DNA from: Arthrobacter sp. N199823 | GTDB taxonomy: Bacteria > Actinomycetota > Actinomycetes > Actinomycetales > Micrococcaceae | NCBI RefSeq assembly: GCF_002929705.1 | Contig: NZ_PJIN01000002.1 | Span: 310,001 to 374,000 of the forward strand | Length of the DNA: 64,000 nt | Direction of reading: 5' to 3' | Part shown: positions 8,755-19,013 of the stretch, one piece after another | How positions within the stretch are numbered: the first letter of the stretch is position 1 | Layout of the letters: each line of letters begins with the position of its first letter | Translations under genes and position numbers: made by a program | Notes under the pieces: generated by a model | Database searches by the model: none | What the model was told of the DNA's origin: nothing | Seen by the model: only the letters and a program-made list of their open reading frames with translations

Positions 8755-9569
8755 TGGCAGGTGTATCGAGCAAGTCATTGGCAGCGGCTTTGGAGTCGTT
8801 GGAACCTAAGCTTGGCACTGCGTCGATCGCATTGGCTCAGGATCTCTTTGCAATTCTGGAGCTTCTGGACAGCAACGCCGGCCTACGCCGTGCGCTGACG
8901 GATCCCACTCGTTCGGGTGCGGAGAAGGCAGTACTGGCTAACAACCTTCTGACGGGCAAGGTCGGTGCTTCGGCACAGGCAGTGTTCTTGGAACTGGTTG
9001 CTTCACGCTGGAGCTCGGCTCGTGACCTGGGCGATGCACTGGAAGTCTTGGCAGCAACATCGGCGATCGCGGTTGCTGAAGGTCAAGGTGGCGGTTCTGC
9101 CAACCTGGACAAGCTTGAAGAGGAACTCTTCACGTTTATCCGAGTTGTTGGGTCCAGTCATGAACTACAGCGTGCATTGGACGACGCACAGGCCAGCAAA
9201 ACAGCTAAGGGTGCTTTGGCGCTCAAGGTTGTGCCGCAGGCCGACGAAGTCGCAGCGCTGTTGATCCGCCAGGCCGTAGCAGCCCCCCGCGGGCTCAAGC
9301 CCACGGCTCTGGTGCAACGTTTCGTGGAATTGGTTGCCAAACGCCAGCAGCGTTGGATTGCCTACGTCAGTGTCACTCGTGACCTGAGCGCAGAACAGCT
9401 CAACCGTCTGCAAGCCGGCTTGAATAATCTCTATGGTCGCGATTTGAAGATCAACGTCAACATCGACTCGACATTAGTCGGCGGAATCAAGGTTGTCGTG
9501 GGTGATGAGGTTGTTGACGCAACCGCAGCCTCACGTCTTTCCGATCTTCGCCGCCGGTTGGCAGTGTAG
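8754..9569 (+). CDS. atpH: F1Fo ATP synthase subunit delta
   Basis: 271 residues, the long actinobacterial form of the OSCP/delta subunit, which caps F1 and joins it to the b stalk. The C-terminal half carries the family pattern IDSTLVGGIKVVVGDEVVDAT followed by a basic end. Translationally coupled to atpF. Confidence 0.96.
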   Translation: MAGVSSKSLAAALESLEPKLGTASIALAQDLFAILELLDSNAGLRRALTDPTRSGAEKAVLANNLLTGKVGASAQAVFLELVASRWSSARDLGDALEVLAATSAIAVAEGQGGGSANLDKLEEELFTFIRVVGSSHELQRALDDAQASKTAKGALALKVVPQADEVAALLIRQAVAAPRGLKPTALVQRFVELVAKRQQRWIAYVSVTRDLSAEQLNRLQAGLNNLYGRDLKINVNIDSTLVGGIKVVVGDEVVDATAASRLSDLRRRLAV

Positions 9570-9624
9570 GAAACTTTTTCGTTTCCGTAGCAGCCAGTCC
9601 ACAACAGACTGAATCAAACATTTA

Positions 9625-9662
9625 GGTTGCCGCCACACACCTCATTTAGGAGGGTGGCAACC
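9625..9662 (+). promoter_or_regulatory. Hairpin in the atpH-atpA gap enclosing an AGGAGG sequence
   Basis: GGTTGCCGCC (9625-9634) pairs with GGTGGCAACC (9653-9662), 10 bp with one G-U pair. AGGAGG sits at 9648-9653, partly in the loop. The atpA ATG is at 9689 with its own weaker AGGGA site, so the hairpin could shape ribosome loading or mark a processing site. Confidence 0.5.
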
Positions 9663-9688
9663 ACAACTTAGGAGAGCAGGGACTGCAG

Positions 9689-11326
9689 ATGGCCGACTTG
9701 ACCATCAATGCCGACGACGTCCGCAATGCCTTGAATGAGTTCGCAGCGTCCTATGAACCGGGCAACGCAGAGCGCGTCGAGGTTGGCCGCGTCACCACCG
9801 CAAGTGACGGCATTGCCAAGGTAGAGGGTCTTCCCTCTGTCATGGCCAACGAGCTTCTTCGTTTCGAAGACGGCACACTGGGCTTGGCCCAGAACTTGGA
9901 CACACGCGAGATTGGTGTGGTTGTCTTGGGCGACTTCGCCGGTATCGCCGAAGGCCAGCAAGTCCACCGCACCGGGGAGATCCTCTCCGTGCCGGTTGGC
10001 GATAACTTCCTTGGCCGCGTCGTTGACCCCTTGGGTCAGCCGATTGACGACCTGGGCGAGATCGTACCCGAGACCCGCCGCGCCTTGGAGCTTCAGGCTC
10101 CGGGTGTTACCGAGCGCAAGTCGGTTCACGAACCGCTGCAGACCGGTATGAAGGCAATCGACGCCATGATCCCGATCGGCCGTGGCCAGCGTCAGCTGAT
10201 CATTGGTGACCGTCAGACGGGTAAGACGGCTCTTGCCGTTGACACCATTATCAACCAGAAGGCCAACTGGGCTTCGGGCGATGTCAAGAAGCAGGTTCGC
10301 TGCGTTTACGTTGCAATCGGCCAGAAGGCATCCACCATTGCTGCTGTTCGCCAGACCCTGGCTGACAACGGTGCCCTGGAATACACCACGATCGTGGCGT
10401 CTCCGGCATCTGACCCGGCTGGTTTCAAGTACTTGGCACCTTACGCCGGTTCGGCCATTGGCCAGCACTGGATGTACGGCGGCAAGCACGTTCTGATCGT
10501 GTTTGATGACCTCTCCAAGCAGGCTGAAGCCTACCGCGCCGTGTCATTGCTGCTGCGCCGCCCGCCGGGACGCGAAGCCTACCCCGGTGACGTGTTCTAC
10601 CTGCACTCCCGTCTGCTCGAACGTTGTGCCAAGCTCTCTGATGAGCTCGGTGCTGGTTCAATGACCGGCCTGCCGATCATTGAGACCAAGGCAAACGACG
10701 TCTCGGCTTACATTCCGACCAACGTCATTTCCATCACCGATGGTCAGATCTTCTTGCAGTCGGACCTCTTCAACGCCAACCAGCGTCCCGCAGTGGATGT
10801 AGGTGTCTCTGTCTCCCGCGTTGGTGGTGCAGCACAGGTCAAGGCCATGAAGAAGGTTGCCGGTACGTTGAAGCTGGATCTGGCTCAGTACCGCGACATG
10901 CAGGCATTCGCCATGTTCGCCTCGGACCTGGATGCTGCTACCAAGCAGCAGCTGACCCGTGGTGCGCGTCTGATGGAGCTGCTCAAGCAGGGACAGTACG
11001 CACCGTTCCCGGTTGAGAACCAGGTTGTTTCAATCTGGATGGGCACCAACGGCTACTTGGACAACGTCCCGGTTGAGGATGTTCTCCGCTTTGAGAGCGA
11101 ATTCCTCGAGCACCTGCGTCACAACACGTCGATTCTGACCACGTTGGCTGAAACCAACCTGTTGGAGCCTTCCACCGTTGACGCGCTCAAGTCCAACATT
11201 GACACCTTCAAGAAGGGCTTCTTCGCGGAGGGCGACAACCACTTGGTTGGCGCCGGCCACGAAGAGTTCGGTGCGCTAGCCGCTGAAGACGTCGACCAGG
11301 AAAAGATCGTCAAGCAGAAACGCTGA
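9689..11326 (+). CDS. atpA: F1Fo ATP synthase subunit alpha
   Basis: 545 residues. The Walker A-type loop GDRQTGKT is at about residues 173-180, and the alpha signature [21 protein letters not shown] follows. Forms the non-catalytic nucleotide sites of the alpha3beta3 hexamer. The ending ([12 protein letters not shown]) is longer than in E. coli, as usual for actinobacteria. Confidence 0.98.
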   Translation: MADLTINADDVRNALNEFAASYEPGNAERVEVGRVTTASDGIAKVEGLPSVMANELLRFEDGTLGLAQNLDTREIGVVVLGDFAGIAEGQQVHRTGEILSVPVGDNFLGRVVDPLGQPIDDLGEIVPETRRALELQAPGVTERKSVHEPLQTGMKAIDAMIPIGRGQRQLIIGDRQTGKTALAVDTIINQKANWASGDVKKQVRCVYVAIGQKASTIAAVRQTLADNGALEYTTIVASPASDPAGFKYLAPYAGSAIGQHWMYGGKHVLIVFDDLSKQAEAYRAVSLLLRRPPGREAYPGDVFYLHSRLLERCAKLSDELGAGSMTGLPIIETKANDVSAYIPTNVISITDGQIFLQSDLFNANQRPAVDVGVSVSRVGGAAQVKAMKKVAGTLKLDLAQYRDMQAFAMFASDLDAATKQQLTRGARLMELLKQGQYAPFPVENQVVSIWMGTNGYLDNVPVEDVLRFESEFLEHLRHNTSILTTLAETNLLEPSTVDALKSNIDTFKKGFFAEGDNHLVGAGHEEFGALAAEDVDQEKIVKQKR

Positions 11327-11340
11327 CACCATTTCGTGAC

Positions 11341-11375
11341 TTGGCTTGCCGGCCCATAGCGGGTCGGCAAGCCAA
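11341..11375 (+). promoter_or_regulatory. Strong intercistronic stem-loop between atpA and atpG
   Basis: The arms 11341-11355 and 11361-11375 pair over 15 bp with a single G-U, with loop ATAGC. It starts 14 nt after the atpA stop and is followed by GTAAAGG rather than T residues, so it resembles an mRNA stabiliser or processing site more than a terminator. Confidence 0.65.
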
Positions 11376-11399
11376 GTAAAGGATAAGGAAAGGACAAAC

Positions 11400-12293
11400 A
11401 TGGGAGCCCAGATACGGGTTTACCGCCAGAAGATCTCTTCGACGACGTCGATGCAAAAGATCTTCAAGGCGATGGAACTTATCGCAGCGTCCCGCATTGG
11501 AAAGGCACGTGTACGTGTCACGGCTTCGTTGCCGTACTCCAATGCGATCACCCGTGCCGTTTCTGCCGTAGCGTCCCAGTCCGAGGTCGATCACCCGCTG
11601 ACCACCGAGCCCGCGGAAATCCGCCGGGCTGCGGTCCTGGTCATGACTTCAGACCGTGGTCTTGCCGGTTCCTACTCCGCCAGCGTGTTGAAGCAGGCAG
11701 AGCACCTCATCGAATTGCTGCACGGGGAAGGCAAGGACGTCTCGACCTATTTGGTCGGCCGCAAGGCTCAGGCGTACTTCGACTTCCGTGGCCGCGATTA
11801 CGTGAAGGTGTGGACCGGTGGAACCGACGCACCGGAATTTGAAACTGCACGCCAACTTGGCGAGGTCCTGCTGAAGGATTTCGCAACTGACTTCGAAGAA
11901 GGTGGCGTGGATGAAATTCACGTAGTTTTCACCCAATTCAAGTCAATGGTTGTTCAGGAGCCGACAGTAATTCGTCTGCTTCCGCTGGAAGTGGTGGAAG
12001 AAGAAGTTGAATCCTCAGCTGATTTGCTGCCGCTTTACGAGTTTGAACCGCAGGCAGAAGACGTCCTGGACGCCTTGTTGCCGCGGTACATCGAATCACG
12101 CATCTTCGCAGCTCTGCTACAGGCCGCAGCTTCCGAGCTCGCAGCACGTCAGCGGGCCATGAAGACCGCAGGCGATAACGCCAGCGATCTGATCAAGAAG
12201 TACACGCGTCTTCGTAACAACGCCCGGCAGGCTGAGATTACGCAGGAGCTCTCCGAGATTGTTGCGGGCGCTGATGCGCTCAACGCCTCTTAG
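11400..12293 (+). CDS. atpG: F1Fo ATP synthase subunit gamma
   Basis: 297 residues, starting [20 protein letters not shown], the conserved N-terminal shaft helix. The C-terminal helix ends with [19 protein letters not shown], also conserved. The central rotor shaft. ATG 11400 has AAGGA 6 nt upstream; the frame runs back through the hairpin to 11346, which is not a plausible start. Confidence 0.97.
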   Translation: MGAQIRVYRQKISSTTSMQKIFKAMELIAASRIGKARVRVTASLPYSNAITRAVSAVASQSEVDHPLTTEPAEIRRAAVLVMTSDRGLAGSYSASVLKQAEHLIELLHGEGKDVSTYLVGRKAQAYFDFRGRDYVKVWTGGTDAPEFETARQLGEVLLKDFATDFEEGGVDEIHVVFTQFKSMVVQEPTVIRLLPLEVVEEEVESSADLLPLYEFEPQAEDVLDALLPRYIESRIFAALLQAAASELAARQRAMKTAGDNASDLIKKYTRLRNNARQAEITQELSEIVAGADALNAS

Positions 12294-13802
<1,509 letters not shown>

Positions 13803-13804
13803 GC

Positions 13805-14095
13805 ATGGCTAACCTCGAAGTTGAAATCGTAGCGGCTGACCATGCTGTTTGGTCCGGTTCAGCGACCCTTGTGAAGGGGTTCACCAGCGAAGGCGAGATC
13901 GGCATTTTGCCCGGTCACACCCCGATGCTCGCGGTTTTGGCGCCGGGCTTGCTGGAGATCGCTCCTGTCGACGGATCCCGCTTCCATGTTGAAGTAGACG
14001 GTGGCTTCTTCTCGGTTGATAACAACCGAGTTGTCATCGTTGCCGACAATGCGCAATTGAAAGACGGCGCAACGTCTGGCGCAGGGATTCGCTAG
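13805..14095 (+). CDS. atpC: F1Fo ATP synthase subunit epsilon
   Basis: 96 residues. Only the N-terminal beta-sandwich is present (VWSGSATLVKGFTSEGEIGILPGHTPML). The C-terminal helical pair found in E. coli is missing, so the classical extended inhibitory conformation is not possible; truncated epsilon subunits are common in actinobacteria. Confidence 0.96.
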   Translation: MANLEVEIVAADHAVWSGSATLVKGFTSEGEIGILPGHTPMLAVLAPGLLEIAPVDGSRFHVEVDGGFFSVDNNRVVIVADNAQLKDGATSGAGIR

Positions 14096-14105
14096 CAATC
14101 AATTG

Positions 14106-14537
14106 ATGGACGATCTTGGTATTCCGTTCATCGTGCTAGCAGGCTTGCTCCTGCTGGTTGTTTTATCACTGTGCCTGTTCGGGGTGCGCCGCTTGCATTT
14201 GCGGCGCACCCTTGGCACGGTCGACTCCTCCATGTGCCTGCGCGGAAATCGCTGGTCCATGGGGGTTTGTCGTTATCAGGAGTCAAATTTGCAATGGCTC
14301 CGTTCGTTTTCCCTCAGCCCGATTCCGGCGAGGACCATGGCTCGCAACAAGATTGTGCTGGTAGGGCGCCGCGAACCCAGCGAGGCTGAGCTGACCCGCG
14401 TCCCACCCTCCACCGTCATTGTGATGCTGGATTACGAGGGCACGCAAATCCTGCTCGCCATGAAGTTCGCCGCCTATGCCGGCCTGTCATCATGGCTCGA
14501 AGCCGGTCCGCAGCCAGGCGTTTCCACCCGCCGCTGA
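14106..14537 (+). CDS. DUF2550 family membrane protein
   Basis: 143 residues: one N-terminal transmembrane helix (residues 7-27) followed by a basic juxtamembrane stretch and a small globular domain. DUF2550 proteins occur immediately after atpC in many actinobacteria; their function is unknown. The weak ribosome site and the 10-nt gap to atpC suggest read-through from the ATP synthase operon. A perfect 11-bp hairpin lies inside the coding sequence. Confidence 0.85.
   Translation: MDDLGIPFIVLAGLLLLVVLSLCLFGVRRLHLRRTLGTVDSSMCLRGNRWSMGVCRYQESNLQWLRSFSLSPIPARTMARNKIVLVGRREPSEAELTRVPPSTVIVMLDYEGTQILLAMKFAAYAGLSSWLEAGPQPGVSTRR
14182..14211 (+). repeat. Perfect inverted repeat inside the DUF2550 gene
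   Basis: GGGTGCGCCGC (14182-14192) and GCGGCGCACCC (14201-14211) are exact complements with loop TTGCATTT. It encodes the Arg-rich stretch after the membrane helix, so it may simply reflect codon symmetry, but the stem is strong enough to slow translation or transcription. Confidence 0.5.
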
Positions 14538-14652
14538 CGTTCAGTAGATTCCCAGCCCATACTCAGTGGACGTTCGGTCTGCATCGCTACCATCACTGTG
14601 CAGCTGTCTTCGTAGGGCAGATAATCCTCTAGAGTGCGGTAGTGCCTTGAAC

Positions 14653-15996
14653 ATGCTTGAAGCGCTTGGAAATCTTAGCCTCATTGACGGCCCCCTTCCT
14701 CTCTTCTTTAGGATTCTGGGCGTGCTCGCCCTCCTCTTTCTGTTAGTGCGCCGTTCCCTCTGCTGGTGGCTATTTGCGCTTGCAAGCGCAGTGGTAGCAG
14801 CGGCCGTCAGCGTCTTCGCCTGCTGGGCCGTCATCCACGTGCTGTACATCTGGCCCGAGGATCTTCCAACAACTGTTCAGATCAATGTGGCTTTGCTGCT
14901 GTGGATCCTTGCTCTGGGATGCACGACGGCGTTGGTGCGCTTGCGCCGTTCGCGTGACGGTGCCGTGCAGCCCAGTGTCTCACTTCGGCGCCGCACGCTG
15001 GCCGTGGTGGCCATGGTGGTTGCGCTGACCACCGTTGGGCTTCGGATCAATGCCGACTTTGGTGAGTTTCCCACGGTACGCAGCCTCTTCAGCTCGCAAA
15101 CAATGAATCTCTCTACAGTGGCCCCGCCTGCACCAAAACACGAGCCCGACTCCCGGTTCATGGCCGCCGGCGTCTCGGCGCACTGGCATGCGCCTGTTGG
15201 CCTGCCGGCCACAGGCACGGTCCGCTCCGTGCCCATTGCCGGTACCGTGTCAGGTTTTCACGCCCGCAATGCTGTGGTGTATCTGCCGCCGGCCTACTCT
15301 GCCGTGAACCGTCCGGTGCTGCCGGTGCTGGTCCTGGTCAGCGGGCAGCCTGGCTCTCCGGAGTCGTGGCTGAGGTCCACAGATTTAGTTGGCCAGCTCG
15401 ATTCCTTTGCCGCTGCACACAATGGGCTGGCGCCCGTAGTGGTCATGCCGGACCCCAATGGCAGCGATCAGGCCAACACCATGTGCATGGACTCCAGCAT
15501 GGCACGGGCAGACACGTACATGTCCAAGGATGTTCCACACTGGATTAAGACACACCTTGACGCAGACACCAACCCGGCACATTGGGCCGTTGGCGGATTT
15601 TCCTATGGCGGCACGTGCGCCATGCAGATGGTGACCCGTCACCCGGGGATCTACCGGACGTTCTTGGCGATCTCCCCGGAACGTGAGCCAGCCTTGGCAG
15701 TGAACAGATCCCTGACCATTGAGCGGGCCTTCCACGGAGACGCCGCTGCTTTTGATGCGTTGGTGCCCCTGACACTGCTGGCCAAAAACAAGTATCCAGA
15801 CATTTCCGGGTGGTTTGCTTCCGGGAGCCAGGATGCCACGTATTCTGCCAATGTGAAGGTACTTCAAGTTGCGGCTAACAAAGCTGGCATGAGCACCCAA
15901 AAATCGGTCTTTCCCGGAGGGCACTCGTGGGCTGTGGCCAGCGCGGCACTGCCTCAGGGACTCGCTTATGTGTTTGCCCGAATTGGTTTGCCATGA
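14653..15996 (+). CDS. Membrane-anchored esterase-family alpha/beta hydrolase
   Basis: 447 residues. About four transmembrane helices occupy residues 18-135, then an extracytoplasmic esterase domain of the antigen-85/esterase-D type: nucleophile Ser317 in GFSYGG, likely acid Asp394 (SQDATYS), catalytic His424 in GGHSW. ATG 14653 starts just before the first helix; upstream frame residues look non-coding. The stop overlaps the start of an MprF-like gene (ATGA), so the two proteins probably work together, for example on aminoacylated lipids. No substrate is visible. Confidence 0.8.
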   Translation: MLEALGNLSLIDGPLPLFFRILGVLALLFLLVRRSLCWWLFALASAVVAAAVSVFACWAVIHVLYIWPEDLPTTVQINVALLLWILALGCTTALVRLRRSRDGAVQPSVSLRRRTLAVVAMVVALTTVGLRINADFGEFPTVRSLFSSQTMNLSTVAPPAPKHEPDSRFMAAGVSAHWHAPVGLPATGTVRSVPIAGTVSGFHARNAVVYLPPAYSAVNRPVLPVLVLVSGQPGSPESWLRSTDLVGQLDSFAAAHNGLAPVVVMPDPNGSDQANTMCMDSSMARADTYMSKDVPHWIKTHLDADTNPAHWAVGGFSYGGTCAMQMVTRHPGIYRTFLAISPEREPALAVNRSLTIERAFHGDAAAFDALVPLTLLAKNKYPDISGWFASGSQDATYSANVKVLQVAANKAGMSTQKSVFPGGHSWAVASAALPQGLAYVFARIGLP

Positions 15997-18530
15997 GGTT
16001 TTTAGCGTGGATCCGGCGGACGCCGTTCAGTACCGCGCTCATTATTGCCATCGTGGTTGTTCATGGATTCTCGGGTGCTTTTCTGGGCCGGCTTCCGCGA
16101 ATGGTGGCGGGAACGTGGGGCTATCAATCCACGGATTTGCTGAGCGGCAACTGGTGGAATATGTTCAGCACGCTCTTCCTTAGCTCCAACACCGGCTCCA
16201 TGCTGTTGGGCGTAGTTGTTGTGGGGGTCGCAGTAGGAATCGCCGAATTAACTCTAGGCACCCTCCGCACAGCCGCATTTTTTTGCGCAACCCAAGTTGC
16301 CGCCGTCGTGCTCTATGGTGCCGTCTTGGCCCTCGGGAATCTGGGCGAAATTGACTGGCCAACGGGGATGGATCAAGCAACTCTGCTGGGGCCCTTTGCA
16401 GCTTCTGCGGGGACCTTACTGGCGGCCAGCCAAGGCATTAGCCAGCTGTGGCGGCGGCGTGTGCGTGTGCTGGTTCTAGCGGTGTCGCTCATGCTCAGCG
16501 TCTACGTTGGCCATGCGCAGCACGTGTTCATTTTGCTCGCGGGAGTGGCCGGGCTGATCCTGGGACTGGTTTTTGTGACGGCGTTGGGTACCCGAGGCGC
16601 TGGGCGTTCCACCAGCCGAGAGGTGCGCACCATTTTGGCGATGGTGGTGGCGGTCTTTGCGGTGGGCCCACTGACGGCTGCCGCGGCACATGTTGCCGTG
16701 GGCCCGCTGGCCGTGATGCGTACCTGGATTACCAACCAGGAACCCACGCCGGCCCAGTGGCAGGGGAGCTGTCATGAGATCGATGCCGCATGTCAGAGCA
16801 TGGCGCACAATCTGGGCATGCTGGGATCCGGTGACCATTTGCTCGCCTTGATGCCCATGGTGTTGCTGCTGGTGTGCGCCGAAGGGCTGCGGCGCGGCAG
16901 CCGGCTGGCAATGTGGGTTGCGGTGTATCTGCACGTGGTCATCGGCTTGGTATCTGCCGCGTATTTCCAGGTTTTTGCCGGGCTGGGTTTGTCCGTGGGG
17001 CGCGGGCACCGCAGCCTGACCATCAATGAATCCGTCTGGGAACTGCTGCCGGTGGTGCTGGTCCCCGTGCTCATTGCGGTCGCATTACTCATTTTCCGCC
17101 GACATTTCCGAGTCGACCCGGACCCCGCGCTACGCCGTCGTGCCTTGTCCGTGTTGCCGCTGCTACTGCTTGCCGTGGTGGGGCTCTACACGCTTGCGTG
17201 GCTGTCTGAGGGAAATCTGAGCAACCACTTGGGAATTGCTGCCTTGGTGGGTGGCATTCCGCGGATTGTGCTGCCCTATCCGTTCCCGTTCGGCTATGCG
17301 GCAAACGTCTACCCGCATGGATTCTTCTCCGAACTCTTGTTTAGCTTTGGCGGACTGTTGCTGTGGCTCGTCAGCGCGGCCGTCATTCTGGCGCTGTTCC
17401 TCAGCCGCCGCCTGCACAGTGGTGCTACGGACGCTACAAAGGCGCTGGAGCTGGTGCGCATCGGAGGGGATTCCCTCTCCTGGATGACGCTGTGGGCCAA
17501 CAACCAGTACTGGTTCAACGCTGCCGGCACGGTGGGTGTGGCGTATCAGCCCCACAATGGTGTTGCCGTCACGGTGGGCGGACCTATTGGCGAACCTGCG
17601 GACTACGACGGCGCCGTCGATGAGTTCCTTGATTTCTGCACCGATGAATCACTCACTGCCTGCTTTTATTCCGTGACGGATACGCCAGCCGCCATGTTGG
17701 AACGCCGCGGCTTCCGCAGGATGCAGGTGGCTGCCGAGACTCTCCTTGACGTGAGGACCATGGCATTTAAGGGCAAGGACTGGCAAAACGTCCGCACAGC
17801 CTTGAATAAAGCAACAAAACTGGGAGTCACGGCTCTCTGGTGCAGCTATGGGGAGCTGAGCTCTGGGCAACGCACCCAAGTGCATGAAATTTCCGAGGAT
17901 TGGGTTTCCGGACAGGCATTGCCCGAACTCGGATTCACCTTGGGTGGCCTGGAAGAACTCAAGAACGAGAACGTCCAACTGTGCCTGGCCATCGATGAAT
18001 CAGGACGAATCCATGCAGTGACCAGTTGGCTACCCGTGTATTCCAAGGGTGAGATCGTCAGCTGGACACTGGACTTCATGCGCCGCAATTCAGGGGCATT
18101 CAATGGGGTCATGGAGTATCTGATTGCCCAGGCCGTGCAGCACTTCGCTGCGACGGTTGAATACATCTCCTTGTCCGGCTCGCCGCTGGCGACCACCGGT
18201 GAGACAGGAGGATCGGGAGGCTCAGGGGACCCGGCTGGCTTAGGAGGCTCAGGGAAGGAAAGCCCGGGCCAGGAGAACACAGGCCAGGAGAGCACAGGGC
18301 AGGAGAACACGCTGGGGCGGATCTTGGCGCTGCTGGCGCGCACTCTGGAGCCTGTTTATGGATTTTCCTCGCTGGCCAACTTCAAACAGCGCTTCAAACC
18401 GCGTCACAGGTCCATGTACTTGATGTATCAGGATCCACTCTCGCTGCCTGCCATTGGACGTGCAGTAGGGGAGGCGTACATGCCCAACGTGTCCGTACGT
18501 TCCCTGGCCAGGCTGCTGCGCAAGCAATAG
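15993..18530 (+). CDS. MprF-like aminoacyl-lipid synthase (DUF2156) with large membrane domain
   Basis: 845 residues. The first 500 or so are hydrophobic with more than ten predicted helices; the first block has a rhomboid-like look (LLSGNWWNMFSTLFL). The rest is the DUF2156/LPG-synthase C-terminal fold of two GNAT domains that use aminoacyl-tRNA: FNAAGTVGVAYQPHNGVAV, GKDWQNVRTALNKATKLG and FKQRFKPRHRSMYLMY are typical. Expected role: transfer of an amino acid to a membrane lipid on the cytoplasmic side. A Gly/Ser/Gln/Glu linker built of short repeats (about residues 735-773) interrupts the last domain. Coupled to the upstream esterase. Confidence 0.8.
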   Translation: MRFLAWIRRTPFSTALIIAIVVVHGFSGAFLGRLPRMVAGTWGYQSTDLLSGNWWNMFSTLFLSSNTGSMLLGVVVVGVAVGIAELTLGTLRTAAFFCATQVAAVVLYGAVLALGNLGEIDWPTGMDQATLLGPFAASAGTLLAASQGISQLWRRRVRVLVLAVSLMLSVYVGHAQHVFILLAGVAGLILGLVFVTALGTRGAGRSTSREVRTILAMVVAVFAVGPLTAAAAHVAVGPLAVMRTWITNQEPTPAQWQGSCHEIDAACQSMAHNLGMLGSGDHLLALMPMVLLLVCAEGLRRGSRLAMWVAVYLHVVIGLVSAAYFQVFAGLGLSVGRGHRSLTINESVWELLPVVLVPVLIAVALLIFRRHFRVDPDPALRRRALSVLPLLLLAVVGLYTLAWLSEGNLSNHLGIAALVGGIPRIVLPYPFPFGYAANVYPHGFFSELLFSFGGLLLWLVSAAVILALFLSRRLHSGATDATKALELVRIGGDSLSWMTLWANNQYWFNAAGTVGVAYQPHNGVAVTVGGPIGEPADYDGAVDEFLDFCTDESLTACFYSVTDTPAAMLERRGFRRMQVAAETLLDVRTMAFKGKDWQNVRTALNKATKLGVTALWCSYGELSSGQRTQVHEISEDWVSGQALPELGFTLGGLEELKNENVQLCLAIDESGRIHAVTSWLPVYSKGEIVSWTLDFMRRNSGAFNGVMEYLIAQAVQHFAATVEYISLSGSPLATTGETGGSGGSGDPAGLGGSGKESPGQENTGQESTGQENTLGRILALLARTLEPVYGFSSLANFKQRFKPRHRSMYLMYQDPLSLPAIGRAVGEAYMPNVSVRSLARLLRKQ

Positions 18531-18567
18531 CGCTCATTACTTCCGAAAGGCAAACAGACGGCAAGCA

Positions 18568-18599
18568 AACAGCCCCCAGCATCGATGCTGGGGGCTGTT
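18568..18599. terminator. Bidirectional terminator between convergent genes
   Basis: Perfect 16-bp self-complementary sequence (AACAGCCCCCAGCATC and its complement), effectively a 13-bp stem with loop ATCGAT. It lies between the MprF-like gene (+) and the cold-shock gene (-). No long T run follows, as is common in high-GC genomes. Confidence 0.8.
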
Positions 18600-18651
18600 G
18601 AGTGCTCGCTGGCGCACCCTATGGATGCTGCCGGTTCTTGAAGCAGTGCGC

Positions 18652-18855
18652 CTAGATCGTTGTCACGCCGGTGGCCTGCGGGCCCTTGGTTCCTTGGCCA
18701 ACCTCAAACTCAACGCGAGCGTTTTCTTCCAGAGACCTGAACCCGCCACTCTGAATTTCCGAGTAGTGGACAAACACGTCCGCTTCGGCGTTGTCGGGGG
18801 TGATGAAGCCAAAGCCCTTTTCAGCGTTAAACCACTTGACGGTTCCCTGTGCCAT
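18652..18855 (-). CDS. Cold-shock domain protein (CspA family)
   Basis: 67 residues, a single OB fold. RNP1 is KGFGFI and RNP2 is VFVHYSEI; the start is [16 protein letters not shown]. Acts as an RNA chaperone. An ACAAGGAG ribosome site precedes ATG, and the leader of roughly 80 nt is long, as in other csp genes whose 5' UTR is involved in temperature control. Confidence 0.97.
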   Translation of the reverse strand: MAQGTVKWFNAEKGFGFITPDNAEADVFVHYSEIQSGGFRSLEENARVEFEVGQGTKGPQATGVTTI

Positions 18856-18937
18856 TCTTTTTCTCCTTGTGATCAGCGTCCATGCTGTACTGCTTTATGT
18901 ATTGCCTAGCACCCTCAACTGTTGCTTGCCGGGGCCA

Positions 18938-18965
18938 TAATTAGCATGACATGAGTCACATTCAA
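18938..18965 (-). promoter_or_regulatory. Candidate promoter of the cold-shock gene
   Basis: Read on the minus strand: TTGAAT (18960-18965), a 16-bp spacer, then TAATTA (18938-18943). The position gives a leader of about 75-80 nt before the cold-shock ATG. Confidence 0.45.
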
Positions 18966-19013
18966 GGTCAATGAACGGTGCCAACGAGTCGCATTTATTA
19001 ACGTCAGAGACTG

